Shown here: piece after piece, positions 11,765-23,599 of the stretch | How positions within the stretch are numbered: the first letter of the stretch is position 1 | Layout of the letters: every line of letters starts with the position of its first letter | Origin: Mytilisepta virgata | Lineage: Eukaryota > Mollusca > Bivalvia > Mytilida > Mytilidae | Direction: 5' to 3' | Assembly (NCBI GenBank): GCA_028015205.1 | Contig: CM051520.1 | Span: 34,773,528-34,837,527, forward strand | DNA length: 64,000 nt | The notes under the pieces: generated by a model | Told to the model about the DNA's origin: nothing | Databases searched by the model: none | Seen by the model: only the letters and a program-made list of their open reading frames with translations | Position numbers and translations under genes: made by a program

Positions 11765-14700
11765 GTCCAAGACTGCAAACATGGCGCAGTAAGTATACTG
11801 TTTAAAAATTAATCAGAATATACCGGAATAACAAACAACAGAAAAATAAATTAAACACTGAACTAATCATATAAACTGAAAACTGTGAATGCCATAAAAA
11901 ATATCAGGTAAAGAGATATCCTGCCGCCGGTAGAGAATTATTTTATCTAAAAATAATAATAAAGGCACAAACTTCCGTATGTTCTCTCGTATAAATATAG
12001 ATTATATTAAATGTGCAGATCTGCTGTGTTCAAAGCAGGCCATTCTAGCTGCCTAATGTCATCTCACGATTTAGTGTGATTTTACATTTTCGTACATGTC
12101 ACAGCTGGTTGGCTAGCTTCTTCTTAGTATTGGCACTATGTGTAATGGCTTCGATTTGCCTTAATTCAATATTTTATTATTTTGATATTCTTTGTTGTAT
12201 TCAAACATTTCTTTTATAAATTATTTCTATTCAGTAAATATACATGTGCCCAATTTTAACCTTAAGATGTCAAACTTTCAGTGACCAATTCACTCCATAA
12301 ATCCTAAAATGATGGATCGTTGCAAATTTTCTACCAATCTCACTAGGTTTCATTGTGACAGAACCATTCTCGTTTTTAGCTCACCTGGCCTATAAGGCCA
12401 CATGAAAAATTGCCATCATTTTGAAATCACTGAGCCAATTGGAACCGAACTTTATTGGAATGGCCCTTGGGTGGCCCCTTCCATAATTTTGTCCGATGAC
12501 ATGGACTGTGAACCAAGATGCCCCCTCCCCCCCCCCAGCCGAGCTTTGTCTAACATTGGACCATATGGGAAATTCATTTAAAAATTTGCTTGTCTGAAAC
12601 CCCTTGACCAATTGGAACCAGAATTGGCAGCAATGGTCCTTTGGTGGCCTTCTTTCAGAATTGCGTCCAAAATTGATTTAACATAGGAACCTATGGAAAA
12701 ATTCATTTAATAAAACTTCTTGCCTGAAACTAGACTTTGCAGCAAGGATCCTTCAATGGCCCTCTTCCCGAATTGTGTCCAATGGCATGTTCTGTCAACA
12801 AAGATAGCCGTCACAGCTGAACTTAGTTTAACATAGGACCTTATTGAAAATTCGTTTAAAAAATCTTCTTATCTGAAATCACTGAGCCAATTGGAATCAC
12901 AAGAATGGCAAGAATGATCCTCATATGGTCCTCTTCAATATTTATGTATATAAATGTCAAATGACCGGGACTATCAACCTAGATGAATGCAACAGCCGCA
13001 CTTAGTTTAACATTGGACCCTATGGGGAATTCCTTTAAAATTCTGATTGTCTGAAACCATTTGAACAATTGGAACCAGGCTTGGCAGCCCTTTGGTGGCC
13101 TTCTTTCAGAATTGTATCCCATGACCCAGAAAGTGAACCAAAATGGCTGCCACACCCGAACTTACTTTAACTTTTATTCCTTGTATTGGACATGTTAGAT
13201 CTCCTTAGCTGGGTTGAATTTCTAAAACTTGTCATTTTAAGCACAAATGTAAACTTCTGTAATTTTTCAGTTTATGCATCAACAGATGCGCAAAAATGTT
13301 TTACAATTTTATTTTTCTAAAACGTGGGCCCATAGGTCCTAATTTTAGAAAATTGTGACTTTAAGCTTAAGATCTATTTCGTGTTGCAATTTATGCTTTT
13401 TATTCATATATATATTATTTTCCTACACTATCTGTGGATGCTTAGTAAGGTTTTATAATTTTATTTTCCAAAATTTGGACCCACAGGGTCAATTTAAGTT
13501 TGTTACGTAATCTTATCTTTTATTTTTACATTAATGCCCTTTATTTATATGCAGTATTGTCAAATAACATATGCAGATGCGCAATAAGGTTTTATAATTT
13601 AAATTTTTGTAAAAGTGGGGCCCGTAGGGTTTAAAATTTGAAATTTTCATTAAAAGCTTGTGACCTAAACTCCTCTTTCATTTTGCAATTTATGCATTTT
13701 ATTTGTAAAAATGTATATAATAAGTTCCTACAATATATGTACATGCGCAAATCGGTTTAAAGAATTTTGATTTCTAAACTTGGGGTCCACTTGGTTTGAA
13801 TTTAAAAAATTGTAAGATTAAGCCTGTGATCTAAGCTATGTAGGGTGTATTGTTTAAATTCTTAACAGAATGATTGTATATTAATTTAAAATGCGAATAA
13901 GGTTTTATATTTTTCCTTTAATTTCACTTTTTCGTTATATAGATAATGTCTTGTCGTTAAATAACGACAAAATTCAAGACTTTCTACATCTTATCTACCC
14001 CAGTGAGCTTGAAATTAAGGATACTACAGATACAGCAAAGTCCGCTTCATATTTGTATTTGTTTCTTGAAATAGACTATGAGGGACGTTTGAAGACAAAA
14101 CTTTATGACAAACGTGATGATTTCAACTTTCCTATTGTTAATGTTCCCTTCTTGAGTAGCAATATACCAGCATCGCCTGCATATGGCGTCTACGTTTCTC
14201 AGCTTATCCGATTTTCAAGGGCATGCGTCAGTTACCATGACGTTCGACAAAGAGGATTACTGCTGTCACAAAAGCTTCTTAAGCAGGGTTTTATCAGGGA
14301 AAAGTTGATGTCATCACTTAGGAAATTTTACGTCGTCATCACATTGACCATTACAGTGTTCCAATATCTAAGATGATGTTGGACCTGTTTCCACTGTCGT
14401 ATCCTTTCATGTGCCTCCACCGATTTGTGACTTCCACCGGATTGACTTTGTTGAACTTCATGACGGGTGCCGTACCCTTCCGGAGAACCTGGGTTCACTC
14501 CTGGTTTTTATAGGAGTTCGTGTTGTTCATTGTTTTTTAGTTTTCTGTGTTTATTTGTTGTGCTTGTGGTTGTTCATTTGTCTTCCCGGGTTTGTCTGTC
14601 CAATGGATTACGTTTGTTTTGAATTTTCCTTCGCTATATTTGTCCTTTTTTCATGCACTAATTTTTGTAATAGAGCAAATTTTATCAGTATTCTATTATA

Positions 14701-17700
14701 ACATTTGCATGTTAATGAATGTAATTAATGTATAAAATATAATTATAATTTAATTTGTCGATGATGCATTTTTGTAGAAAACCAGAGAAGTCATTGCTGT
14801 CACTATATTTGTCCGAGATATATCTGATGTAAAATTGACTTCTTTAGAATTTTTTAATAAAAATGGGAAACATGGCAAACAACATTTATCAAGGTTATGA
14901 CAGACAACACGTTTTTTTCGAATTTCTTATGATATTTAAAGGTCTGATATCTTATGAATTATTATCTCATAATTAGCTTTTAAATTATTACAATGAATTA
15001 AGAGACATTACTTAAAACGATATTTTCTTGAAGAACAAATGTAACGCATACAGTGTTTTCCCGGTAAAAGTAAATGTTTTTGTCATAGATTCTGGGCATG
15101 CTAGATTAAAGTTTTTTTTATGAATTCTGTTTGACTGAAAACTGAGATAACTTTTTCCAAATTTCCAAATAATGCTTCAAGTGAAGATGTAATTATTGTT
15201 TAATAGGCCAAGTCAGTCATTGGAGGAGGAAGATAATTTTATAAGAGTGTTCAAGTTAGTAACGGAAGCAGGAACAGATGCTGTTAGACAGAAATTTGAT
15301 CATTATTTCCAACCAACTGCTCTTGTAACAACCTTAAAAAAACATGAACCAAAGTTAAAACAATTAAATATGGAACGAAGGTTAACAGGGAAACAAATGA
15401 CACTTTTGTTTCCAGCAACAGGTAAAAGCAATATTTGGCACCTTGTATTTATCTCAAGATGAATATCCAAATACAATTATGAAACTGAATGCAGAATTTA
15501 AAGAAAAAAATCGGAAAGAGTTTCTCGACTTTGTCTGATTATATTTGATTCATTGCTTACAAAGGTTTATTAGTATTAAAACGTCATTATACATGTATTT
15601 TTTTTATTAAAAATTATATTTCCACATGTGAAATACATAAGTGATGATACACGTATTCAAGGCAATTAAATACCTCTTCTCTTATCCAAGATTTAGCGAA
15701 GGTCTGGATTGTATGATATAGGTCGATATCCAATTTTATATTTAATTTCAATATCGAACATGTACAATGAAAATTCAGAAACATCAAGATTACCTAACAG
15801 TAAAAATGTATGCCTGTACGTTGTTTTAAATTTGATAACACTATATCTAAAATATTTTTTGTTTATAAAATTATTCGTTTGTTGTATTTTGTACTACATG
15901 CATTTCAGGAACACCGTCCTCGAGAGATTTTGACTTGACTCTAATGATTTGCCTAATAAGAAATTTAACAGCCATCACTCCTCCAATATACGGGTTTGAC
16001 AAACAACCACCAACTTCAGAGACCACTGAAGGAGCCGATATTGCTAGAATTAAATTCTCTCGAAATAAACTTGCTCATGCTGAAACTAATACCATCAGTT
16101 CGAGTGATTTTAACATTCAGTGGACGGACTTGACAAACGTAAGTAGGGTACATTTATTTTCTAAAGGTTGTTTTGAAACATTAATAATTAAAACCGAAAT
16201 CTTGTGCTTTGCTTAAGATAACCGTAATTGTGAAAATGTTTCGTGTAAATAGATGAAATTAAATCACATAATATTCTGATAAAGCCGTGAGGAGTTTTTA
16301 GTATGATTAAAATTAAATTGTACTTGTACCGGTAAACTTCTACTTTTTTACAATAGGCTATTGTACGACTTGGAGGACCACAGTATCAAACAGTTTGCAG
16401 TGAGATGAAGTCCATCAAATTGGTTAGTGGTAGTGATCTAAAAGATTTCAAAAACCAACTTTCAGTTCTACGTGAAACATTTTCAGAAGGTAAACACATT
16501 GTGTTAAGATATCTGCTCCCTATGCAAATTGTAGTATTAGATATACCCCTAAGGTTAGAAATAATTCAAAACAAATTGAAGTTTTAATCCACTTATTTAA
16601 TTGTGGAGTAGAATTATGATTGCGATATATTAAAATGTTTGTCCAGATAACTCCACCTAAAAAGTTTAAGTTAGAACGCATGCAGGATGATTGTACACAC
16701 GTTGAATGTTTGCAAAAGTTTTTGTCAATTTTTTGGTGAAATTACATGTTTGTCCGTACACCTCCTACAGTTAGCAAGGTAGAAAATACATGTTTGTCCG
16801 TATACCTGCTACAGTTAGCAAGATAGAAAAAAGTCTATTATACAAGGTAACTGTACACATATTGACGATTCCATTGGTTCAAATTTTCTCTGAATGGTGT
16901 GTTTTTGAATCTTTTCCTATAACGTACAATACACAACAGCATATATTAAAGAACTTGCGGGACATCATATATGTCTTATGGACAAATTGAATAATACAAT
17001 TATTTAAAAGTTAGGGGTACAGGGCGATGTGAACTTCTGAATGTTAATCATTTCCTAGGAAACTACTAGTCTAATTCGTAGCAAACGTTGGTGTAATTGT
17101 CCCTGGATGATCCACTGCAAGGTTTATTAGAGAAGTCTGGGTAACTAGAAAATATATTTTCCAATAATATTTAAGATTTCAAATATTTGCCTTTATGTAG
17201 TTTATGAATCAAACTCTATGTAAACTGTAGTTGATCTTTTTTCAGTAATGTATCGGATAAGCCGACTGCCATCAAAAACTTAGTTTAACATTAGACAATC
17301 CGGGAAAAATTTACTGTAAAATCCTCTTGTCTGAAACAACTCGGACAAAAAGAACCAAACAATTATTCTTAGGTGGTCCTCTTTCAGAAATACAATGAAT
17401 ATCAAATGACCCCACCAGCCATCCAACATATACACATGGTTGAAAGAGAAACGCATGTTTGCAAATGTTGTTTTATGATCATTTAATTTAGGAATCATAT
17501 TCTTTTCAAACCAAATAATCGTCAGTAATTAAATTGTAAACATTATTCATAGGAAAAATAATTAGAAACTGTGTTTTTATTATTTATATAAACATTCAAT
17601 TTTTTAAAAATTATGGGTCGTTGAAATTTTATCCAACAATATTTTAATTCGAAATCGAAATATGCTCTGGTCTGAATTCAGGCGTTTAATATTTGTCTCG

Positions 17701-20480
17701 ATTAATGACATTTTATACGCGTTAAACGATTGTCAAGTTTCTGCACACACGCACACGATTTGCACGTCATACGCACATGATCCACACGTTACATATATTT
17801 TTGATGAATTACACGATTATCCATCAGAATTATTCCCGACGACCGGTGCAACCTTTAAGATGACTGCCATAGGCAAACTAAATTTAACATAGGAACCTGG
17901 GGAGAAATCTCTTAAACGTCGTCTTGTATGTAACTATCGGACCACCTGGAATGATCCTTAGATGGTTTAATCTATCTAATTACTTTGTCCGCCATCCTTG
18001 ATAGCCACCACAGTCGAACATAGGACTCTATGGAAAAATTCACTTAACATTTTTCTTGTCCAAATCCATTGAAGCAATTGGAACTATCTAGGCAGCAATG
18101 CACCTTAGATTGTCCTCCTTTAGAAGTATATCCAATGATCCCGCCTGCCATGCATGGTGCATGAGGCAATTTCAATAGGGCCAATCAAGATCGAAAAGGA
18201 GAACACCATTTATTCTGCCTTAAGAGGAAATGACATCCAAGCGATTAATACATGCATGACTCTGGGAGGCTCTAGATAAAAGTGTGTCCGAACGTATATC
18301 TCTAGGACTAACTTTGAAATATAGAAAAATGAGCAAAAATATAATTTAAAATGTTTTCCTCTGAAAAAAATTGAGCAATTTAAACCATTCTGTGGCGGAT
18401 GGTCCATTTTGAAAACTGTTTGAAATGAACAAATCGGCATATTTACATTAAAGATCTTCTATTTTGAAATTACAGCGGTATTATAAATTAATTATTCTTT
18501 GGGTGTCGCTTTCAAAGTTCATTAAATGTTGTCTTGTGTCGAAACCATAAACTAGTATTATACTGAATATTATTTAATTTCCTTTTTATAACATCTGAAT
18601 GAAAAATTATACCCAGACTATCGGTACATACTTCTGAGAACTCATAGATTTTTTACATTGTTTTTTGCTTCAAAATACGAAACACAAAAGAATAGAGATA
18701 TAGAAAATCAATACCATTTTCCCTAAAAGATGAGCATTTGTCATTTCATGATATAAATCTTAGTCAATTTAATTTTGTTGAGTTACCTGTATATTCTGTT
18801 AGATGCAATATCAAATAAGTTTAATATGTATTTCAGAGCTGAATGAAATCAGAGAGGTAGAAATAAAAGGTAATAATTTATATATATTTTCATGAGTTTT
18901 AAACATTAATAAACTTAAAGCACATGAGTCTACCCCCGGTTTTTTTGGTGGGTCCATGTTGTTCATATGTTTTTAGTTTTTAATTATAGTGCATGTTTTG
19001 TTTTTGTCTTTTCGTCGTTGTTCTCCGGAGTTTGTCAGTTGTTTTGATTTTCCCCTCCTTCGAATGAGTTAAAAGTCGACGGAATATGCATATCTTGTGC
19101 ATAACAAATATTATCAAAAAGTGTATCAATTCCACAGAGTCGAAGCCGCTGCTGTTAGGACTCAACTCCAGAGCTGTTGCTAGTATTTCGGTACTAACAT
19201 AAAATTGATGCTTTAGGTTTTTATTTTTTGTAATATATATTTTAGGTATTGCGTACAACTTACCAGTTGTTTATCGTTATAATGTGCATATCAAGTGCAT
19301 CAAAATTCCTTTTATAAATTGAGACCATTGTTTTATATCCAGATAAATGAATGACCGTTGTTGTTCTCACTTTTGAGACAGGGAAGTTCTTTCCTTCGAA
19401 TATCCCTTTGGTAAGTGTGAGATAAGAAATTTACGTGCCCTTTACCAACAAACCGTCTTCTCAGGCTTTTTTACAAAATACGCTTAAAAAATGTACATTC
19501 TTTACGAGAAGTATTAGTCAAATATAAAGTTTACATTAAAATGCTATTCCAGTTCAAAAGAACCATTAAACTCATTAGAATTGTAATTATAACAATCCGC
19601 AAACTCGGGCGAATGTTTCATATATTATGAGGTCCCAAAAGGGGAAGTAACAATGGTACACAACTCATTTTTGGCTTGTTGTTGCGAGTGTTTGGGGTGA
19701 GAAACAGAATCAAATACCATGGAAAGTACAAGACTGGAAAATATTAGACACCCTCGGGCAAAATTTCCAAAGTCTCCATCTCGGCAAGCCTCGTTGGAGC
19801 AGGGAAATCTTACCCTCGGGTGTCTGAGATTTTCTGGTCTTGTATTTTCCCCGGTGTTAGACTCTTTATATCTCTCTTTAGGAAAATTATTTTTCTTAAG
19901 TCTTTCTCGATCCGGAAAAAATGTGATGAAAATAGCAGAAAGTTTTCAATTAGAATTATCCTATATTAGTCTTGTTTTGGTGGCTTATTTATATATTTAA
20001 CGCTAGGTTTGTCTCAAAATGTAAGAAATTTCATTATATAATGCAAATAACGCTAAAGTTAAATGTTATTAAATGTTAAGACAGACACTCTCAACTCAAA
20101 ACGACAATCATTAGACATGTGATCCGATAAATGCAAGAGAAAAACATATCTCCTTACTCTCATAATCTTGGGGATACGAAGTTCGGATCCAATAATCATC
20201 CTTTGCTTTTAAATGTTACGCATAATATCAAAGTGTTCGAATAAACCATGATAATATAGCCTACATGGTCCTGTTCCTGTTTTCGTCAATGTTGCATTCA
20301 AGACAATACCAAATATAACATTCATGTGTTATTGATCATCCATACATTTCAATTGTAAAATTATCACAGATAGGAAATGTACATGACTATTAAGTATATC
20401 TAACTATTTTTAAGGAATAAAGAGAAAATTTCAAGAATTCGTAGATGGACAGAATGAAGTAATTCCTCTCCATATAAGAG
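11765..20480 (+). CDS. DZIP3-like HEPN domain protein, N-terminal part, spliced (3' end not found)
   Basis: Coding exons, all with GT-AG borders and matching phases, are 11781-11788 (ATGGCGCA), 15207-15421, 15909-16138, 16357-16489, 18837-18869 and 20415-20480. An acceptor at 11764/11765 suggests that the start codon lies in a later exon of a leader. The joined frame is open for about 228 residues, starts MAQPSQSLEEEDNF and matches the HEPN domain of DZIP3/hRUL138-like proteins by its phrases LTAITPP, EGADIARIKFSRN and IVRLGG. RNKLAH fits the R-x4-H motif of catalytic HEPN RNases, with the usual polar residue after R. In molluscs and cnidarians such domains usually sit at the N terminus of large, expanded immune-like proteins with NACHT, STAND or repeat domains (recalled family knowledge). 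The frame exits in phase 1 at 20480. I found no downstream exon, so it is either truncated or has a very long next intron. Confidence 0.8.
12373..13190 (+). repeat. YY1-motif array in intron 1 of the HEPN gene, element C
   Basis: It begins TTTTTAGCTCACCTGGCC TATAAGGCCACATGA and contains about five diverged units with 'ctgaaaccccttgaccaattgg' and 'ggaccctatgg' phrases. A C-run interrupts the motif near 12530. No clean 3' hairpin follows. The array passes directly into the 150-165 bp tandem repeat downstream. Confidence 0.75.
13200..13885. repeat. Degenerate tandem repeat, ~120-165 bp unit
   Basis: The phrases 'gcaatttatgc', 'agatgcgcaa.aaggtttta' and 'gggcccatagg' recur at about 13268, 13388, 13525, 13684 and 13880, with variable spacing. 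It joins array C to the RT fragment without a clear border. Confidence 0.65.
13891..14760 (+). pseudogene. Reverse transcriptase C-terminal fragment, Penelope-like type, with conserved 3' tail
   Basis: A 161-codon open frame contains RYIDNVLSLNN, then LEIKDTTDTAKSASYLYLFL, KLYDKRDDFNFPIV and YGVYVSQLIRFSRAC. This is the end of a YxDD reverse transcriptase family common in mollusc and cnidarian genomes. The YxDD box has become YIDN (D to N at 13945-13947), which would kill catalysis. The fingers and first palm motifs are missing 5'. A non-coding tail (about 14380-14700; 'ggtttttataggagttcgtg') recurs inverted at 52.4-52.6 kb and 53.29-53.4 kb. Assignment to Penelope-like elements is by resemblance only. 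No GIY-YIG domain is present. Confidence 0.6.
14761..15190. other. Intron 1 remainder, AT-rich
   Basis: This is non-coding sequence between the RT tail and HEPN exon 2. I see nothing beyond A/T-rich runs and a possible branch and pyrimidine context before 15207. Confidence 0.5.
15207..15421 (+). CDS. HEPN gene exon 2
   Basis: The acceptor is TTTAATAG|GCCAAG and the donor is ACAG|gtaaaagc. The exon completes the codon left split by ATGGCGCA and encodes SLEEEDNFIRVFKLVTEAG through to LTGKQMTLLFPATG. This corresponds to the helical start of the DZIP3-type HEPN domain. It ends in phase 1, which matches the next exon. Confidence 0.85.
15909..16138 (+). CDS. HEPN gene exon 3, carries the R-x4-H motif
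   Basis: The acceptor is CATTTCAG|GAACACC and the donor is GACAAAC|gtaagtag. It reads TPSSRDFDLTLMICLIRNLT, then the family hallmark LTAITPP, then DIARIKFSRNKLAHAE and DFNIQWTDLTN. R and H of RNKLAH are intact, so catalytic or RNA-binding function is not excluded. It ends in phase 0. Confidence 0.88.
16357..16489 (+). CDS. HEPN gene exon 4
   Basis: The acceptor is TACAATAG|GCTATT and the donor is CAGAAG|gtaaac. It encodes AIVRLGGPQYQTVCSEMKSI and then an amphipathic stretch KDFKNQLSVLRETFSE. The last block of the HEPN domain commonly contains IVRLGG. Two small exons follow: 18837-18869 (ELNEIREVEIK) and 20415-20480 (IKRKFQEFVDGQNEVIPLHI), each bounded by clean splice sites in phase 1. Confidence 0.82.
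17030..18275 (+). repeat. Degraded YY1-type array in intron 4, element D
   Basis: Family phrases survive in pieces: 'gaacttagtttaacattag' near 17280, 'ggtggtcctctttcagaa' near 17370, and 'gacgaccggtgcaacctttaagatgactgcc' near 17840. The 3' end is CATGACTCTGGGAGGCTCTAG at about 18253-18273. About 350 bp of unrelated AT-rich DNA (17500-17810) interrupts it. Confidence 0.6.
18930..19100 (+). repeat. Fragment resembling the RT-element 3' tail
   Basis: The run 'ggtgggtccatgttgttcat...tttttagttttt...ttgtctttt..tccggagtttgtcag' parallels the tail after the RT fragment at 14500-14600 ('gtgttgttcattgttttttagttttctgtg...cttcccgggtttgtctg'). It has no coding sequence. It probably is a solo 3' end of the same retroelement group. 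Confidence 0.4.
19721..19850. repeat. Foldback element with CGGCAAGCCTCG centre
   Basis: Arms 19721-19768 and 19803-19850 are imperfect reverse complements (GGAAAGTACAAGACTGGAAA against TCTGGTCTTGTATTTTCC, and CACCCTCGGG against CCCTCGGGTG). The centre holds CTCGGCAAGCCTCG. The 93-codon ORF from 19719 is a by-product of this palindrome. Confidence 0.75.
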
Positions 20481-20852
20481 GTAAGTAGTTGGATAAATAT
20501 TCATACGTCAACATTATCCAAATGTTTATACGTCTTTGTGTGTCACTTTAAAATATAATATAATATTTGACAGATTTATATTATTCAGTTTCATTTTCCC
20601 ATGTTTCGTTTGACTTGCTGAATGGTCCCAGTATAGCAAAAGCTGGTCATGTCTTGCTCTCTGTATTGGCTGTCTGGAAAGTCCCAAAAGAACCTGAAAT
20701 AACACATAGATAGCATGGGATACAATTTGTTTCAAATACGATAAATTTGGACACAGAAAGGGTTCTTGTAGATGGACGAGATATGTTATACCACGTGGAA
20801 AAGTGGTATTTTAAAAGATCAAACGATCTGGGGTTAAACAGAGAGTTCAAGG

Positions 20853-21236
20853 CAATCTAATTAAAAACCGATCCTCATCGCTCCCGTTTCCTGATATGTC
20901 GCGTGGGAGATCTAACGAAACCCGCTTTGAGGTCACATGTGAGTGACCTCGTAGGTGTGTCCTGTTCGACCAATGAAATTGCGGCTTAGGCGATCTTGTA
21001 AGTTGATCGTGTGGTAAAGGGATGTAACTCATTTTATTAACGAAGAAATCGTCAGTCCCCAGAATTCATAAACTTTTTTGATTGGCTTATTGATAGGAAG
21101 TCAACTCATTTGCATGTCTTTATAAATTCATAAGTTCCAGTTCACTCACATGTGACCTCAAAGGGGATTTCGTTAGATCTCCGACGCGACATATCAGAAA
21201 ACGGGAGCGATGAGAGATCGGTTTTTAATTAGATTG
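20853..21236. mobile_element. Mutator-like MITE, long TIRs with 9-bp target-site duplication
   Basis: Terminal inverted repeats of about 95 bp begin CAATCTAATTAAAAACCGAT at 20853 and close with the reverse complement at 21236. They include GATATGTCGCG / CGCGACATATC and GGTCACATGTGAGTGA / TCACTCACATGTGACC. A 9-bp direct duplication AGTTCAAGG flanks both sides (20844-20852 and 21237-21245). Long TIRs plus a 9-bp duplication are typical of Mutator-like elements. The interior has no coding sequence, so the element is non-autonomous. It lies just beyond the last HEPN exon found. Confidence 0.85.
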
Positions 21237-21286
21237 AGTTCAAGGTGATGTCCGATTTCAGGGAAGCATCCTCTCTCTTCCTTTAT

Positions 21287-22030
21287 TAGGTCGTTTGGCC
21301 TATAAGGCCATGTGAGCTTTTGTCATCACTTTGCGTCCGTCGTCCGTCCACATTTCACATGTTCCCCTTCTCTGAAACCACCAGTCCAAATTGAACCAAA
21401 CTTGGCAGGAATGTTAATTGGATGGTTCTGTATAAAATTTATGTTTTTGTGCTGACTGGCTTTTCAACATTGCTACCAAGGGCAGATAATTTATTCTGAT
21501 TGGACGTACCTTCAAAGAAATGTGTATAAAGGTCTTCTTGTCAGAAAGTACTCAGCCAATCGAAATGTTTTTATGCACAAACAAGCATAGGATGAACCTC
21601 TACAAAGGTATGTTTTTTGGTGCCAATCGAAAATTGAAAATCGCCGCCACAGGAGGATTTACCTTAACATCGGAACCTATAGGGAATTTGGTACAAAGAT
21701 CTTCTTGTCAGAAACTACTGAGCCAGCTGAAATGTTTTTGATGTGTGAATGATCATTGGATGCATCTCTAAAAAATTTATGTTTTTTGTGCCGATCGGAA
21801 AATTCAAGATGGCCGCCACAGCCGGGCCAAGTTTAACATTGGACCCTATGGGGAAATTTGTATAAAGGTCTTTTTGCCTGAAACTACCAAGCCAATTGAA
21901 ATGTTTTTTTGCATGAAGAAGTATTGGACGAATCTCTACAAAAAATGTTTTTTGTGCCGGTCGGAAATTCTAGATGACCGCCACAGCCGGAATTAGTTTA
22001 ACATTGGGGCCTATGGTGAATTTTGTACAT
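21287..22030 (+). repeat. YY1-motif array, element E
   Basis: The leader is GGCCTATAAGGCCATGTGAGCT, followed by the CGTCCGTCGTCCGTCC phrase. About four units of about 165 bp follow, each with 'gaaactac.gagccaa.tgaaatgttttt' and 'ttttgtgccgatcgga' wording and a GATGGCCGCCACAGCCG motif (21811, with weaker versions near 21640 and 21975). No 3' hairpin is seen. Confidence 0.75.
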
Positions 22031-22292
22031 TTATTAAAGGAACTGAAAGATGTAAAATTATAAAAATGTGCTTCTGACCTTAGCCTTGCAAAAAACAATA
22101 ATACTGGTTATCACAAAATTTATAACCTGTATTACAGATTGCAAAACAACAGCATGAGACGCCACTGAAACCCCATATACCCCAAAATTTAATAGCATGC
22201 GTCAAATAAAGATTGTCAATAAATGAGAATTATACATTCAAACACTGAACATTGTGACAAGAGACATTAATTGAAAATAGAGCTTCTGGATT

Positions 22293-23090
22293 TATAGCTC
22301 GCCTGTCCTAAAAGGACATTTGAGCTTTTGTCATCATTCGGCGTCCGTCGTAAACGTTTTCAAAAATCATCTCTTCTGAAACCACTGAACCAATTACAGA
22401 CGTTCCAAGTCTCAATTATCCTTATGGTATCTAGAAAAAGTTTGTTTTATTTTCTTGTCCGTCAAGAAACATGGCCGCCATAGCTAAAAAAAGAACATAG
22501 GGATAAACTGCATTTTTTGGCATATATCTCAAAAACTAAAGCATTAAAAGTAAAACTGACATGGAGTAAAATGTTCATCTTGTAAAGATCTACCTGTCAT
22601 GAAATTGTCAGACGAATCGGTTAACCCTTTGTTAGATTATTGCTCCTGAATTATTAGTTTTTAGGACATTATGCAGATATTATAGATAAAGAAAAACTGT
22701 AAACCGTAAACTGTTCAACAAACTAAGATCCATAAATACGTCAACATTACCAAAATCGTTAATTGACCCCTTAAATGAGTTGTTGCCCTTTAAAGACAGT
22801 TTTTCACATTTTGTTGGTCATTTTTGTAAACTTTCAAAAATCTTCTTCTCTGAAACTACAGGATCAATTTCAACCAGTCTATGGCTGAAAGATCCTAAGT
22901 GTATCAAGTTTAAAGTTTGTGTTTTATTTTACTATCCATAGAGAAACATGGCTTCCACGGTTGAAAATAGAAAATGGGTAAAAATGCACCAAAATCGTCA
23001 ATTAAATCCATATAGAAGTGTCTGCCCTTGAAAGATTATTGACATGTTAACAGTAATTATCAGTAAAAATAGTGGTCTGACATATTATCA
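22293..23090 (+). repeat. YY1-array family, diverged subfamily, element F
   Basis: The leader ATAGCTCGCCTGTCCTAAAAGGACATTTGAGCT forms a hairpin and is followed by GGCGTCCGTCG. The two or three units that follow have long spacers ('tcaaaaactaaagcattaaaag' and similar), and ACATGGCCGCCATAGC occurs once (22470). Confidence 0.65.
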
Positions 23091-23099
23091 CAGATATTT

Positions 23100-23585
23100 A
23101 GAGCATAAATTGAAATAAATTAAACGGTAGATGTACAAATAAAATGGAGATTCAAGGTTTAAGGTCATTGAAAAAGTCCAAAGCAACCGATGAATAAGTC
23201 TCCAACAACCATATATATTTGGGTTAAGGACGCTATAATTTACCTGTGCAAGTCAAAAAGAAAGGTCAAGAGACAAGGTCATTTAAAAATTCCATACCAA
23301 CCGATGAAAAAATCCACCGCAACCATATATAATTAGATTCAGGACCCTATAATATAGCTGTACAAGTCTATATGGAGGCTCAAAGGTCAGGGCCACTGAA
23401 AAAATCCATAGCAACCGATGAAAAAGTCTCTAGTATCCAGATATATTTGTATTCAGGACCCTATATTTTACCCGTAGAAGTAAAAAAATACATGATTGTC
23501 AAGAGTCAAGGTCATTGAAAATGTCACTAGCAACCATATATATTTTGGTCTAGGATTCTATATTTTAGGTGTACAAGTCAATGCG
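23100..23585. repeat. Tandem repeat, ~115-120 bp unit, 4 copies
   Basis: The repeated phrases are 'aaggtca.tgaaaaa.tccatagcaaccgatgaa', 'caaccatatata' and 'ttcaggaccctataat..agctgtacaagtc', at about 23160, 23275, 23390 and 23505. It directly follows element F and is probably part of it. Confidence 0.75.
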
Positions 23586-23599
23586 TGTTAAGGCGAGTA

